Made by a program: the position numbers and the translations under genes. A stretch of DNA of 6,315 nucleotides from an uncultured Clostridia bacterium (GTDB lineage Bacteria; Bacillota; Clostridia; Oscillospirales; JAAYOS01). This document shows positions 1 through 5,199 of this stretch, piece by piece. The DNA is taken from positions 1 through 6,315 of the forward strand of contig CALXAZ010000148.1 of NCBI GenBank assembly GCA_944386395.1, in the 5' to 3' direction. Under the pieces are notes generated by a model. The model was not told the DNA's origin. It saw only the letters and a program-made list of their open reading frames with translations, and did no database searches. Every line of letters begins with the position of its first letter. Positions within the stretch are counted from its first letter, which is position 1.

Positions 1-1312
1 GAGCTATCATGTAATCGGTCATTTGGCCTTTAAGCTTTTTTTGAATGGAAGGAATAGAAATAAGCGCACCAACCAGCTTCATTTGAAGAATTTTGCCCTT
101 TTGCTTCTGTGGGAAATCATATATACCATGCTCCTTGTAGAATTTGTGATCAGCCTTCATCATGCCTCGCATAAGATATATTAGGTCGCGAAAAATTTTC
201 ATTCCACCTACCCCATAGAAGTTTGCCGGACGGCGAAGCTTTTTTTCGACAGCAAAAGCAAGACCTTCCGCCAGCGATGAAATATCTGCGGAGGTGTTTC
301 CCTCATCAGTAGCAACGCCACATAGATAATTACCACCTACCTCGCTGCGCCCTTCTATTATCATTCGTAGGTTACTTTCGTATTGATAATTTCCGCTTAT
401 TAGATATGCGATAGGAATGCCTTGTGTTACAGTGCGATGACCATTGCAAAATTGTCGGTCGTCATAACATTTAAAGCTGGAGTGAGTGTAGTGGTCGGAT
501 ATTGTAAAGGCATAAACTATGGCGTCTGCCGACTGGATCTCTGTCCGTAAAAAGTTGTCAAAGCCATCTTTATGGACGCATTTTCCAGTAACAGCGCACC
601 CAAAGCAGCCCAGACATCCCCCGGAAAAAGGAAATTCACGGATGTTCACTATTCGGCTTTTAAGAGGTAGAGCAGCCTGAAAGTCAGAAATCATATTGAT
701 GAGATTTTTGTCATCAGGTGAACAGTTTGTAACAATAACTACATCGCTATCAGGTTTTTTAGCATTTTGTTGCAACACCGGAACATATAGTGTGTGTTTT
801 GCCTTCTGAGGTCCCACAGGAGGGGTGACAAACATGCTGTGATTACAGCTAAATATAAGCTGCTCAAAAAACATACGGGCCTCTTCCTGACCACGCTCTG
901 AGAGAAGATCATCCATATCTGCTGATAGCCCACGTATTACCTTTAGCCCCATGTCAAAACAGTTCTCTTCGATATACCTGTGTGCAGTGACATCGTAAAA
1001 GTGCTTTGAAGTGGTGATCTGTGAGGCAAATTTCCCGCTCAAATCAATGCCGGATGACTTGATAAGCTCTATGAGGCGATGAAGCTGATAAGGCGCGATA
1101 AAAGTATATACAGGATAACAGAACAGTATAAGGTCGCATGACGAGAGCGCTTCGCGCACCGGGGTGAAATCCTTTTCGTATGTTTTTAGCTTCTGACCGG
1201 TGTGCAAAAGGGTGAAGTGATGCTCGGGGTGTAGGCTTTCAAGGTAGAGAGCGGTTTGCAGAGTAGTGCTGTTCTTGCCTTTTGGACTTGCGTTGAGAAT
1301 AAGTATGTTCAT
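1..1312 (-). CDS. Two-domain NAD(P)H-dependent flavoprotein with iron-sulfur motif (3' end beyond window)
   Basis: An uninterrupted frame of 437 codons reads from ATG (1310-1312) to the left edge, so the stop is outside. Two flavodoxin-like domains are visible. Domain 1 (about residues 1-185) opens MNILILNASPKGKNSTT, a typical FMN phosphate loop, followed by LILFCYPVYT. Domain 2 (about 190-437) opens VVIVTNCSPDDKN, a weaker version of the same loop, then carries C233, C236, C239 and C245 (CX2CX2CX5C), the compact spacing of iron-sulfur flavoproteins, next to GKCVHKDG. Such proteins are cytoplasmic FMN-dependent electron carriers or reductases; the substrate cannot be told. Family members of this kind end soon after the basic KKLKGQM region, so probably few residues are missing (inference). 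The start follows GGAG with 8-nt spacing, and its ATGA overlaps the stop of the upstream PadR C-terminal segment, implying translational coupling and co-transcription with padR. Confidence 0.85.
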   Translation of the reverse strand, partial: MNILILNASPKGKNSTTLQTALYLESLHPEHHFTLLHTGQKLKTYEKDFTPVREALSSCDLILFCYPVYTFIAPYQLHRLIELIKSSGIDLSGKFASQITTSKHFYDVTAHRYIEENCFDMGLKVIRGLSADMDDLLSERGQEEARMFFEQLIFSCNHSMFVTPPVGPQKAKHTLYVPVLQQNAKKPDSDVVIVTNCSPDDKNLINMISDFQAALPLKSRIVNIREFPFSGGCLGCFGCAVTGKCVHKDGFDNFLRTEIQSADAIVYAFTISDHYTHSSFKCYDDRQFCNGHRTVTQGIPIAYLISGNYQYESNLRMIIEGRSEVGGNYLCGVATDEGNTSADISSLAEGLAFAVEKKLRRPANFYGVGGMKIFRDLIYLMRGMMKADHKFYKEHGIYDFPQKQKGKILQMKLVGALISIPSIQKKLKGQMTDYMIA

Positions 1313-1587
1313 ATATTTGTCTCCAGTTCATTTAAAAGTTTTTTGTACCAGTTGAGTTCAAATTCTGCTGCAGAGATTCCATAGTCCAGGGTATATCCCT
1401 GAAAGCGGAATATGTCCTTTCGGTTATGAGCTGAGTCAGGATCGTTATGTAGTATCTTGTTGAAGCTTTCGCGTATGCTGCAAAGAGCACTTCGGACTTC
1501 TTTAATTTGATGTATATACCCGGATATTGCAAGCTTGCGCTCTTCCTTACCCGCAAGACCTAAAAAGAACAGGTGTGAGAGCCCCAT
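1309..1587 (-). CDS. PadR C-terminal dimerisation domain (92 aa, possible restart product)
   Basis: Taken alone this would be called a hypothetical protein, but it is in the same frame as the winged-helix half just upstream and has the look of the PadR C-terminal helical domain: LSHLFFLGLAGKEERKLAIS, YIHQIKEVRSALCSI and the closing helix DYGISAAEFELNWYKKLL. ATG 1585-1587 lies 15 nt after the TAG and is preceded by GAGGG with 8-nt spacing, a reasonable site for restarting ribosomes. Its TGA (1309-1311) overlaps the ATG of the flavoprotein gene as ATGA. Restart here would also keep translation flowing into the flavoprotein despite the upstream stop (inference). Whether this polypeptide is actually made is unknown. 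Confidence 0.6.
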   Translation of the reverse strand: MGLSHLFFLGLAGKEERKLAISGYIHQIKEVRSALCSIRESFNKILHNDPDSAHNRKDIFRFQGYTLDYGISAAEFELNWYKKLLNELETNI

Positions 1588-1602
1588 GTTTTTAGCCCTC
1601 GC

Positions 1603-1857
1603 CTATATGGGTTGAGATATCCAGTCTGCAAAGACTTCCTGACCCGATTTGGTTATAGAGAAGATTTTTCTTCTGCGCTTGCCGTATAAAGCTTCTTCGA
1701 AGGATATGTGACCATTCGATTGAAGCTTTTTAAGGGCAGTATAAACACTGCCGGCACTTGACGAACAAATGAGCGACAGATTGTTCCTTATGAATTGCTG
1801 AAGTTTATATCCGGTCGTAGGAGATAGTATCAACAGGTCAAGAATCAGATGTTCCAT
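1603..1857 (-). CDS. PadR N-terminal winged-helix domain (84 aa, first piece of split regulator)
   Basis: The frame from ATG 1855-1857 to TAG 1603-1605 encodes only the DNA-binding half of a PadR regulator. The winged helix is complete: helix 1 LILDLLILSP, TGYKL, the recognition region AGSVYTALKKLQSNG and the beta-wing EEALYGKRRRKIFSIT, ending ADWISQPI where the linker to the dimerisation domain normally begins. The ribosome binding site is modest (GTAGGTAAGG just before the ATG). It is the first gene after a strong promoter at 1887-1915. As a separate product it would lack the helical dimer interface, so tight operator binding would be expected to suffer, unless it pairs with the separately made C-terminal piece (inference). 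Confidence 0.7.
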   Translation of the reverse strand: MEHLILDLLILSPTTGYKLQQFIRNNLSLICSSSAGSVYTALKKLQSNGHISFEEALYGKRRRKIFSITKSGQEVFADWISQPI

Positions 1858-1871
1858 CCTTACCTACAGAT

Positions 1872-1888
1872 ATATCTATTAGAGATAT
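1872..1888. promoter_or_regulatory. Inverted repeat, candidate PadR operator
   Basis: Perfect 6-bp arms ATATCT (1872-1877) and AGATAT (1883-1888) with a 5-bp spacer. The repeat covers the transcription start and the edge of the padR -10 hexamer, where a repressor would block RNA polymerase. PadR proteins commonly bind AT-rich dyads in their own promoters. The arms are short and the region is AT-rich, so chance remains possible. Confidence 0.45.
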
Positions 1889-1915
1889 TATCACACAGAG
1901 AATATGCCATGTCAA
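1887..1915 (-). promoter_or_regulatory. padR-flavoprotein operon promoter
   Basis: On the minus strand a perfect -35 TTGACA (1910-1915) is separated by 17 nt from GATAAT (1887-1892), preceded by TGT, which gives an extended -10. Transcription would start near 1880, about 25 nt upstream of the padR ATG. It is the best sigma-A promoter match in the window. Confidence 0.75.
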
Positions 1916-2006
1916 ATATAAATATAAGGAGAAATATGGTATGATATAAGGCTGCAAAGATTGTTTGTTTATTAATTAATCATTCAGGCTTTGAGCAAAA
2001 CAGAGC

Positions 2007-2034
2007 TTGAAAATCTATTGAGCGGTGGTATACT
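2007..2034 (+). promoter_or_regulatory. Promoter of flavoprotein-Nudix operon
   Basis: TTGAAA (2007-2012), a 16-nt spacer and TATACT (2029-2034) preceded by TGG, which gives an extended -10. The start of transcription would be about 2041, leaving a short leader of about 20 nt that contains the GGAGG ribosome binding site. It lies inside the N-terminal extension of the longest possible reading frame, which argues against the upstream TTG start at 1991. Confidence 0.6.
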
Positions 2035-2045
2035 TGTATTGAAAC

Positions 2046-2050
2046 GGAGG
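2046..2050 (+). promoter_or_regulatory. Start-deciding ribosome binding site
   Basis: GGAGG lies 9 nt before TTG 2060, whereas TTG 1991 has no purine-rich site upstream. This fixes the flavoprotein start at 2060 and removes 23 residues that do not resemble the family. Confidence 0.75.
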
Positions 2051-2059
2051 GGAAAAGCG

Positions 2060-2617
2060 TTGAGGACATTGATTTTTAATGGTTCACCCAGAAAAAATGG
2101 GGACACAGTGGCGCTTTTGAATGTATTAAAGAGTGAAATCCCAGGAGAAATAAGACAGGTTGATGCGTATTTTTGTAATATATCACCGTGTAGTGACTGC
2201 CGTTGGTGTGTGCAAAAAGAGACCTGTGCAATAAAAGACGGTATGCAGGAAGTGTATGACTATCTCGAAAATTGCAACAATGTAATAATTGCTTCACCGA
2301 TATATTTTTCTTGCCTGACAGGACCACTTCTTTCACTCGGTAGTAGATTGCAGAGATATTATGCAGTGAAGCGATTTCAAGGGAAGAATTTATTTTCTAC
2401 TAAAAAACTTGGAGCCGTAATTTTGTGTGGAGGAGGGGACGGCTCATATCAAACAGCTCTCAGCACTGCCAGATGCCTTCTCAGAGAAAGCGGCTGTGAG
2501 TATATAGGTATGGCAGCGGCGCTGAACACTGACACGCTGCGGGCAGATAACGATGTCGCAGCAAAGACCGAAGTGCGAAAGTTGGCAAAGCGGCTGCGCA
2601 GCGGATGGGAGGATTAA
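2060..2617 (+). CDS. Iron-sulfur flavoprotein / NAD(P)H-dependent oxidoreductase (185 aa)
   Basis: A single flavodoxin-like domain. It begins RTLIFNGSPRKNGDT (FMN phosphate loop, residues 2-16), then has C44, C47, C50 and C56 (CX2CX2CX5C), the compact cluster motif of iron-sulfur flavoproteins, followed by the conserved SPIYF (79-83) and TGPL of the FMN pocket and a LCGGGDGSYQT loop near 122-132. It is likely a cytoplasmic FMN and 4Fe-4S electron-transfer reductase; partner and substrate are unknown. The frame can be opened to TTG 1991, but I chose TTG 2060: it has GGAGG with 9-nt spacing, fits the usual N-terminus of the family, and a promoter lies between the two candidates. It resembles domain 2 of the divergent flavoprotein at 1-1312, so the two are probably related and share a regulator. 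The stop is 1 nt from the Nudix ATG. Confidence 0.85.
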   Translation: MRTLIFNGSPRKNGDTVALLNVLKSEIPGEIRQVDAYFCNISPCSDCRWCVQKETCAIKDGMQEVYDYLENCNNVIIASPIYFSCLTGPLLSLGSRLQRYYAVKRFQGKNLFSTKKLGAVILCGGGDGSYQTALSTARCLLRESGCEYIGMAAALNTDTLRADNDVAAKTEVRKLAKRLRSGWED

Positions 2618-2618
2618 A

Positions 2619-3026
2619 ATGAAAAAAGAGAAGTCCTGCGGCGCTCTTGTAACAAGAGAAAATGGAAAGACAGAGATATTGCTGTTAAAGCACGTGAACG
2701 GCGGACATTTCTCGTTTCCGAAAGGGCATGTTGAAAAGGGAGAGAGTGAGGAAGAGACGGCACTTCGTGAGATATATGAAGAAAGCGGGTTGACGGTGGA
2801 GCTAGATACTGGATTTCGGCATGTTGTGACATATTCTCCGGCACCTGATGTTATTAAGGATGTCGTATATTTCAGGGCTGTTACAGATAATGATAAGCTG
2901 CATATTCAGAAGGAAGAGATAACAGAAGCGGTATGGGTTCCGCTTGAAAGTGCGGAGCAATATGTAACGTATGATAATGACAGAGATCTTATCACAGAGC
3001 TTATAAAGTATTTAAAGGCTAAATAA
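2619..3026 (+). CDS. Nudix hydrolase, Ap4A-hydrolase-like (135 aa)
   Basis: A complete Nudix fold of usual size. The Nudix box GX5EX7REUXEEXGU is perfect at residues 36-58 (G36, E42, R50, E51, E54, E55, G57), with the metal-binding glutamates in REIYEESG. The lead-in SFPKGH and the later IKDVVYF and EAVWVPLESA segments resemble the bis(5'-nucleosyl)-tetraphosphatase branch, which cleaves Ap4A-type dinucleotides to mononucleotides; substrate in this subgroup cannot be fixed from sequence. The frame is open further upstream, but ATG 2619 follows GGGAGG at good spacing, gives the family's normal N-terminus (KKEKSCGALV) and starts 1 nt after the flavoprotein stop, so the two genes form an operon. 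A housekeeping or stress role beside a redox enzyme is inference. The stop lies inside a terminator stem. Confidence 0.88.
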   Translation: MKKEKSCGALVTRENGKTEILLLKHVNGGHFSFPKGHVEKGESEEETALREIYEESGLTVELDTGFRHVVTYSPAPDVIKDVVYFRAVTDNDKLHIQKEEITEAVWVPLESAEQYVTYDNDRDLITELIKYLKAK

Positions 3027-3060
3027 AATCAGGCGGCATGCGTGCCGCCTGATTTTATTT
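3021..3060. terminator. Bidirectional intrinsic terminator
   Basis: A perfect 18-bp inverted repeat (3021-3038 and 3043-3060) with a 4-nt loop: GC-rich core CAGGCGGCA/TGCCGCCTG flanked by A-rich and T-rich arms in both directions. It closes the Nudix gene (plus) and the convergent TRIC-like gene (minus). Both TAA codons are within or overlap the stem. Confidence 0.93.
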
Positions 3061-3718
3061 AATCAAGTTTTATAGGACCGGTGGAGGGAAGCGTCCAGCG
3101 ATAATGTGTCGCAAGCAGGCGAACTGCAATCGTGAGGAATATGCCTACATACAGTGAAGTCATTTTGTTTGCGCCTGAAAGATACATGCAGTAATATATC
3201 AAAGCTCCGCCGAGTGCGGCGAGGGCATAGATGCGCTTTCTGAGTATAACAGGTATCCGTCCGGACATTATATCTCGAAATACTCCTCCTCCCACACCAG
3301 TAATTACGCCGACAAACACCGATAGGAACGCGTTATCTCCAAAACCGGCGGAGATGGCAGTGTTTACTCCCATTACAGAGAATACTCCAAGACCTATTGC
3401 GTCAAAAAGATTTATTATGCTTGTATAATATTCTTTAAGATTTTGTATGTATTCTCTTGCAAAATAAGCGAAAATAAAAGCTAAGAGTGAGATGATCAGT
3501 GCCAGTATTGCGTATATCGGGTTTGTGAACATCGTGGGCGGAAGAATGCCCAGTAGTATGTCGCGAAACATACCTCCTCCGACTGAAGTCGTTACGCCGA
3601 GAACAATAACGCCAAAGAGATCAAGTCCCTTTTCAATTGCAACGATAGAGCCAGATATAGCAAACGCGATTATTCCGAGAAGCTCGGTAAAATAAAGTAT
3701 TTTTTCTGCGACTTCCAT
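3059..3718 (-). CDS. UPF0126 / TRIC-type membrane protein (219 aa)
   Basis: A multi-pass inner-membrane protein with the internal duplication of the UPF0126 (YicG-like) family, related to trimeric intracellular cation channels. Hydrophobic segments lie at about residues 10-30, 33-45, 67-86, 101-122, 129-142, 163-182 and 189-204. Each half carries the family signature: SVGGGMFRDILLG (GGG 47-49, R52, D53) and GVGGGVFRDIMSG (GGG 143-145, R148, D149). Bacterial TRIC proteins form homotrimeric cation channels; the ion and role here are not known. A longer frame begins at 3781, but ATG 3716-3718 follows GAGGTG with good spacing and gives the usual length of about 205-220 residues, while the extra 21 residues are polar and atypical. 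It is transcribed alone, divergently from the radical SAM gene and converging on the Nudix gene. Confidence 0.88.
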   Translation of the reverse strand: MEVAEKILYFTELLGIIAFAISGSIVAIEKGLDLFGVIVLGVTTSVGGGMFRDILLGILPPTMFTNPIYAILALIISLLAFIFAYFAREYIQNLKEYYTSIINLFDAIGLGVFSVMGVNTAISAGFGDNAFLSVFVGVITGVGGGVFRDIMSGRIPVILRKRIYALAALGGALIYYCMYLSGANKMTSLYVGIFLTIAVRLLATHYRWTLPSTGPIKLD

Positions 3719-3790
3719 AGGACGCACCTCATATACACTTGTGTTTCTGTGGTAGAAATGTACGCGAGAGAAAGAATTCACCTGTGAAAT

Positions 3791-3819
3791 AATTTAGCAC
3801 AGTGCTGTATATTATTCAA
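3791..3819 (-). promoter_or_regulatory. Candidate promoter of TRIC-like gene
   Basis: On the minus strand TTGAAT (3814-3819), a 17-nt spacer and TAAATT (3791-3796) preceded by TGC (extended -10). Both hexamers match consensus at only 4 of 6 positions. The spacer is largely filled by the palindrome AGCACAGTGCT (3796-3806). Confidence 0.4.
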
Positions 3820-3869
3820 TAGTAAAAAGTGAAGATGAAAATAAAAATTGAGATGAAATTTTGTATGAT

Positions 3870-3899
3870 TTGTGATACACTTTACTTATTCGTTAGAAT
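3870..3899 (+). promoter_or_regulatory. Candidate promoter of radical SAM gene
   Basis: TTGTGA (3870-3875), an 18-nt spacer and TAGAAT (3894-3899) would start transcription about 20 nt before the ATG at 3925. The matches are imperfect and other AT-rich hexamers in this region (for example TATGAT at 3864-3869) compete, so the call is tentative. Confidence 0.3.
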
Positions 3900-3924
3900 A
3901 TAACGGGATAGGAAGGACATACAT

Positions 3925-5103
3925 ATGAAATATATAAGCCTGTTGATAAAACCTGCATCAGGAAGCTGTAACATGGCATGTAAATATTGCTTTTACAGGG
4001 ATGTAGCTGAAAACCGCTCTGTGCCGAATTATGGTATAATGAGTTATGAAATGCTCGAGACTCTTGTAAAAAAGACTTTTGATGAATGTGAAGTTGGGTG
4101 CTCATTTGCATTTCAGGGCGGAGAGCCGACGCTTGCTGGGTTGGATTACTATAAAAAGCTGGTAGAACTTCAGAAAAAGTATAACACGAAGGGTGTTTCG
4201 GTGTCGAATGTAATACAAACCAATGGATATGGTCTTGGAGAAGAGTGGGCTGAATTTTTTAAAAAGGAGCATTTTCTGGTTGGGGTGAGCCTCGATGCCG
4301 ATAAGGGGCTGCACGACACTGCCCGTGTTGACCATCACGGAAAGGGAACTTATGCCGAAGTGATGAAAACTATTGCCATGTTGGATAAGTGGGGCGTTGA
4401 CTATAATATCCTATGCGTGCTTACGTCATATGTTGCGAGGTATCCCGAAAGGGTATACCGGTTTTTCAAAGAAAAAGGGTTCAAATATATCCAATTTATA
4501 CCCTGCCTCGATCCGTTGGGAGAGGAGAGGGGAGGCAATTTTTATTCACTTACTGCTAAGCGTTTTGAAACATTTTTCAAGCAGCTGTTTGATTTCTGGT
4601 ATGCCGACTGTAAGCTGCATCAAGGAATATCCATACGCCATTTTGACAACTGGCTTGGTCTTTTAATGGGATATCCACCTGAGAATTGTGCTATGAGTGG
4701 AAGGTGTGCTGTCTATTTTGTTGTAGAGGCGGATGGGAGTGTGTATCCGTGTGATTTCTATGTTATAGATAAGTATCGTTTGGGAAGTATACACAGCAGC
4801 AGTTTTTCCGAACTTCTTGAGACTGATATAGCAAAAACATTTGTGTCAGAGTCGGGTGCGCTCAGCGAAGATTGTATGAAGTGCAAGTATTATTATCTGT
4901 GCCGTGGAGGGTGCCGCAGAGACAGAGAGATAATGGATGATGGGAGAGGGAAAAACTTTTACTGTGAGGCATATAAAGCATTCTTTGAATATAGCATTGA
5001 CAGATTCAAAGAAATTGCCATGATGGAAGAGCATCCTTATGGTCTTGATACGGCAAATAATATGCTCCAGGTTCTTGCGGACAATGGAAATATTAAACTG
5101 TAA
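3925..5103 (+). CDS. Radical SAM/SPASM anaerobic sulfatase-maturase-like enzyme (392 aa)
   Basis: A full-length homologue of anaerobic sulfatase-maturating enzymes, which oxidise an active-site Cys or Ser of sulfatases to formylglycine. The radical SAM cluster motif is C15-X3-C19-X2-C22 in SCNMACKYCFY; the SAM-binding GGEPT follows at 65-69. The C-terminal SPASM domain has the full set for two more 4Fe-4S clusters: C255, C261, C276, then CX2CX5CX3C (C317, C320, C326, C330) and C347. D277, next to C276, falls at the number of the Asp proposed as catalytic base in the Clostridium perfringens enzyme, as I recall it. GGAAGG lies 8 nt before ATG 3925. It is a single-gene unit, and no sulfatase is visible in the window, so its substrate is elsewhere in the genome or it modifies another protein or peptide. 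The enzyme is oxygen-sensitive, which fits an anaerobe. Confidence 0.9.
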   Translation: MKYISLLIKPASGSCNMACKYCFYRDVAENRSVPNYGIMSYEMLETLVKKTFDECEVGCSFAFQGGEPTLAGLDYYKKLVELQKKYNTKGVSVSNVIQTNGYGLGEEWAEFFKKEHFLVGVSLDADKGLHDTARVDHHGKGTYAEVMKTIAMLDKWGVDYNILCVLTSYVARYPERVYRFFKEKGFKYIQFIPCLDPLGEERGGNFYSLTAKRFETFFKQLFDFWYADCKLHQGISIRHFDNWLGLLMGYPPENCAMSGRCAVYFVVEADGSVYPCDFYVIDKYRLGSIHSSSFSELLETDIAKTFVSESGALSEDCMKCKYYYLCRGGCRRDREIMDDGRGKNFYCEAYKAFFEYSIDRFKEIAMMEEHPYGLDTANNMLQVLADNGNIKL

Positions 5104-5171
5104 GATGATGCATATGCCGAAATTAACTTGGTACTGAGGGATATGGAAGGGGAAATACAGGTGTTTAAAGG

Positions 5172-5199
5172 AAAAAGCCGGTCATCTGACCGGCTTTTT
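5172..5199. terminator. Bidirectional intrinsic terminator
   Basis: A perfect 13-bp inverted repeat: AAAAAGCCGGTCA (5172-5184) and TGACCGGCTTTTT (5187-5199), with a tiny nominal loop that will open to four or more nt. Runs of T follow in both directions. It ends the radical SAM gene (plus) and the 244-residue gene (minus), whose TAA at 5198-5200 overlaps it. The stretch 5104-5171 holds no supported gene. Confidence 0.9.

Larger units (their letters stand above)
1309..1857 (-). pseudogene. PadR-family transcriptional regulator interrupted by in-frame TAG
   Basis: Read through one TAG (1603-1605, codon 85), this is a normal-length PadR regulator of about 182 residues in one frame. Residues 1-84 are the winged helix domain: LILDLLILSPTTGYKL, CSSSAGSVYTALKKLQSNG and the wing KRRRKIFSITKSGQE. 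Residues 91-182 match the PadR C-terminal dimerisation domain: LSHLFFLGLAGKEERK, then YTLDYGISAAEFELNWYKKLL. No frameshift is involved: between the TAG and ATG 1587 lie five sense codons (ARAKN), and both halves look well conserved. PadR proteins are dimeric cytoplasmic repressors that often control their own gene and neighbours. The protein may be inactivated, made as two pieces, or read through; the sequence alone cannot decide. A single C-to-T change of a CAG codon would be enough to create the TAG (inference). A sequencing error is also possible. Confidence 0.8.

Noticed and set aside
739..933. Minus-strand 64-codon frame within the large flavoprotein
   Set aside because: Out of frame with the clear two-domain flavoprotein that covers the stretch on the same strand.
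1309..1857. Frameshift as the cause of the split padR
   Set aside because: Both halves are in the same reading frame (1857 and 1587 differ by a multiple of three); only the TAG interrupts it.
1971..1980. Perfect palindrome ATTAATTAAT in the divergent intergenic region
   Set aside because: Only A and T, no GC core, and not placed over either promoter; such strings are common in AT-rich spacers.
3231..3695. Plus-strand frames opposite the TRIC-like gene
   Set aside because: Proline-rich antisense shadows of the Gly-rich membrane gene, with no ribosome binding site or homology.
5105..5136. Ten-codon frame (MMHMPKLTWY) just after the radical SAM gene, a possible modified-peptide precursor
   Set aside because: There is no ribosome binding site, it is very short, and it lacks any feature of a known precursor; short frames of this size are expected by chance.
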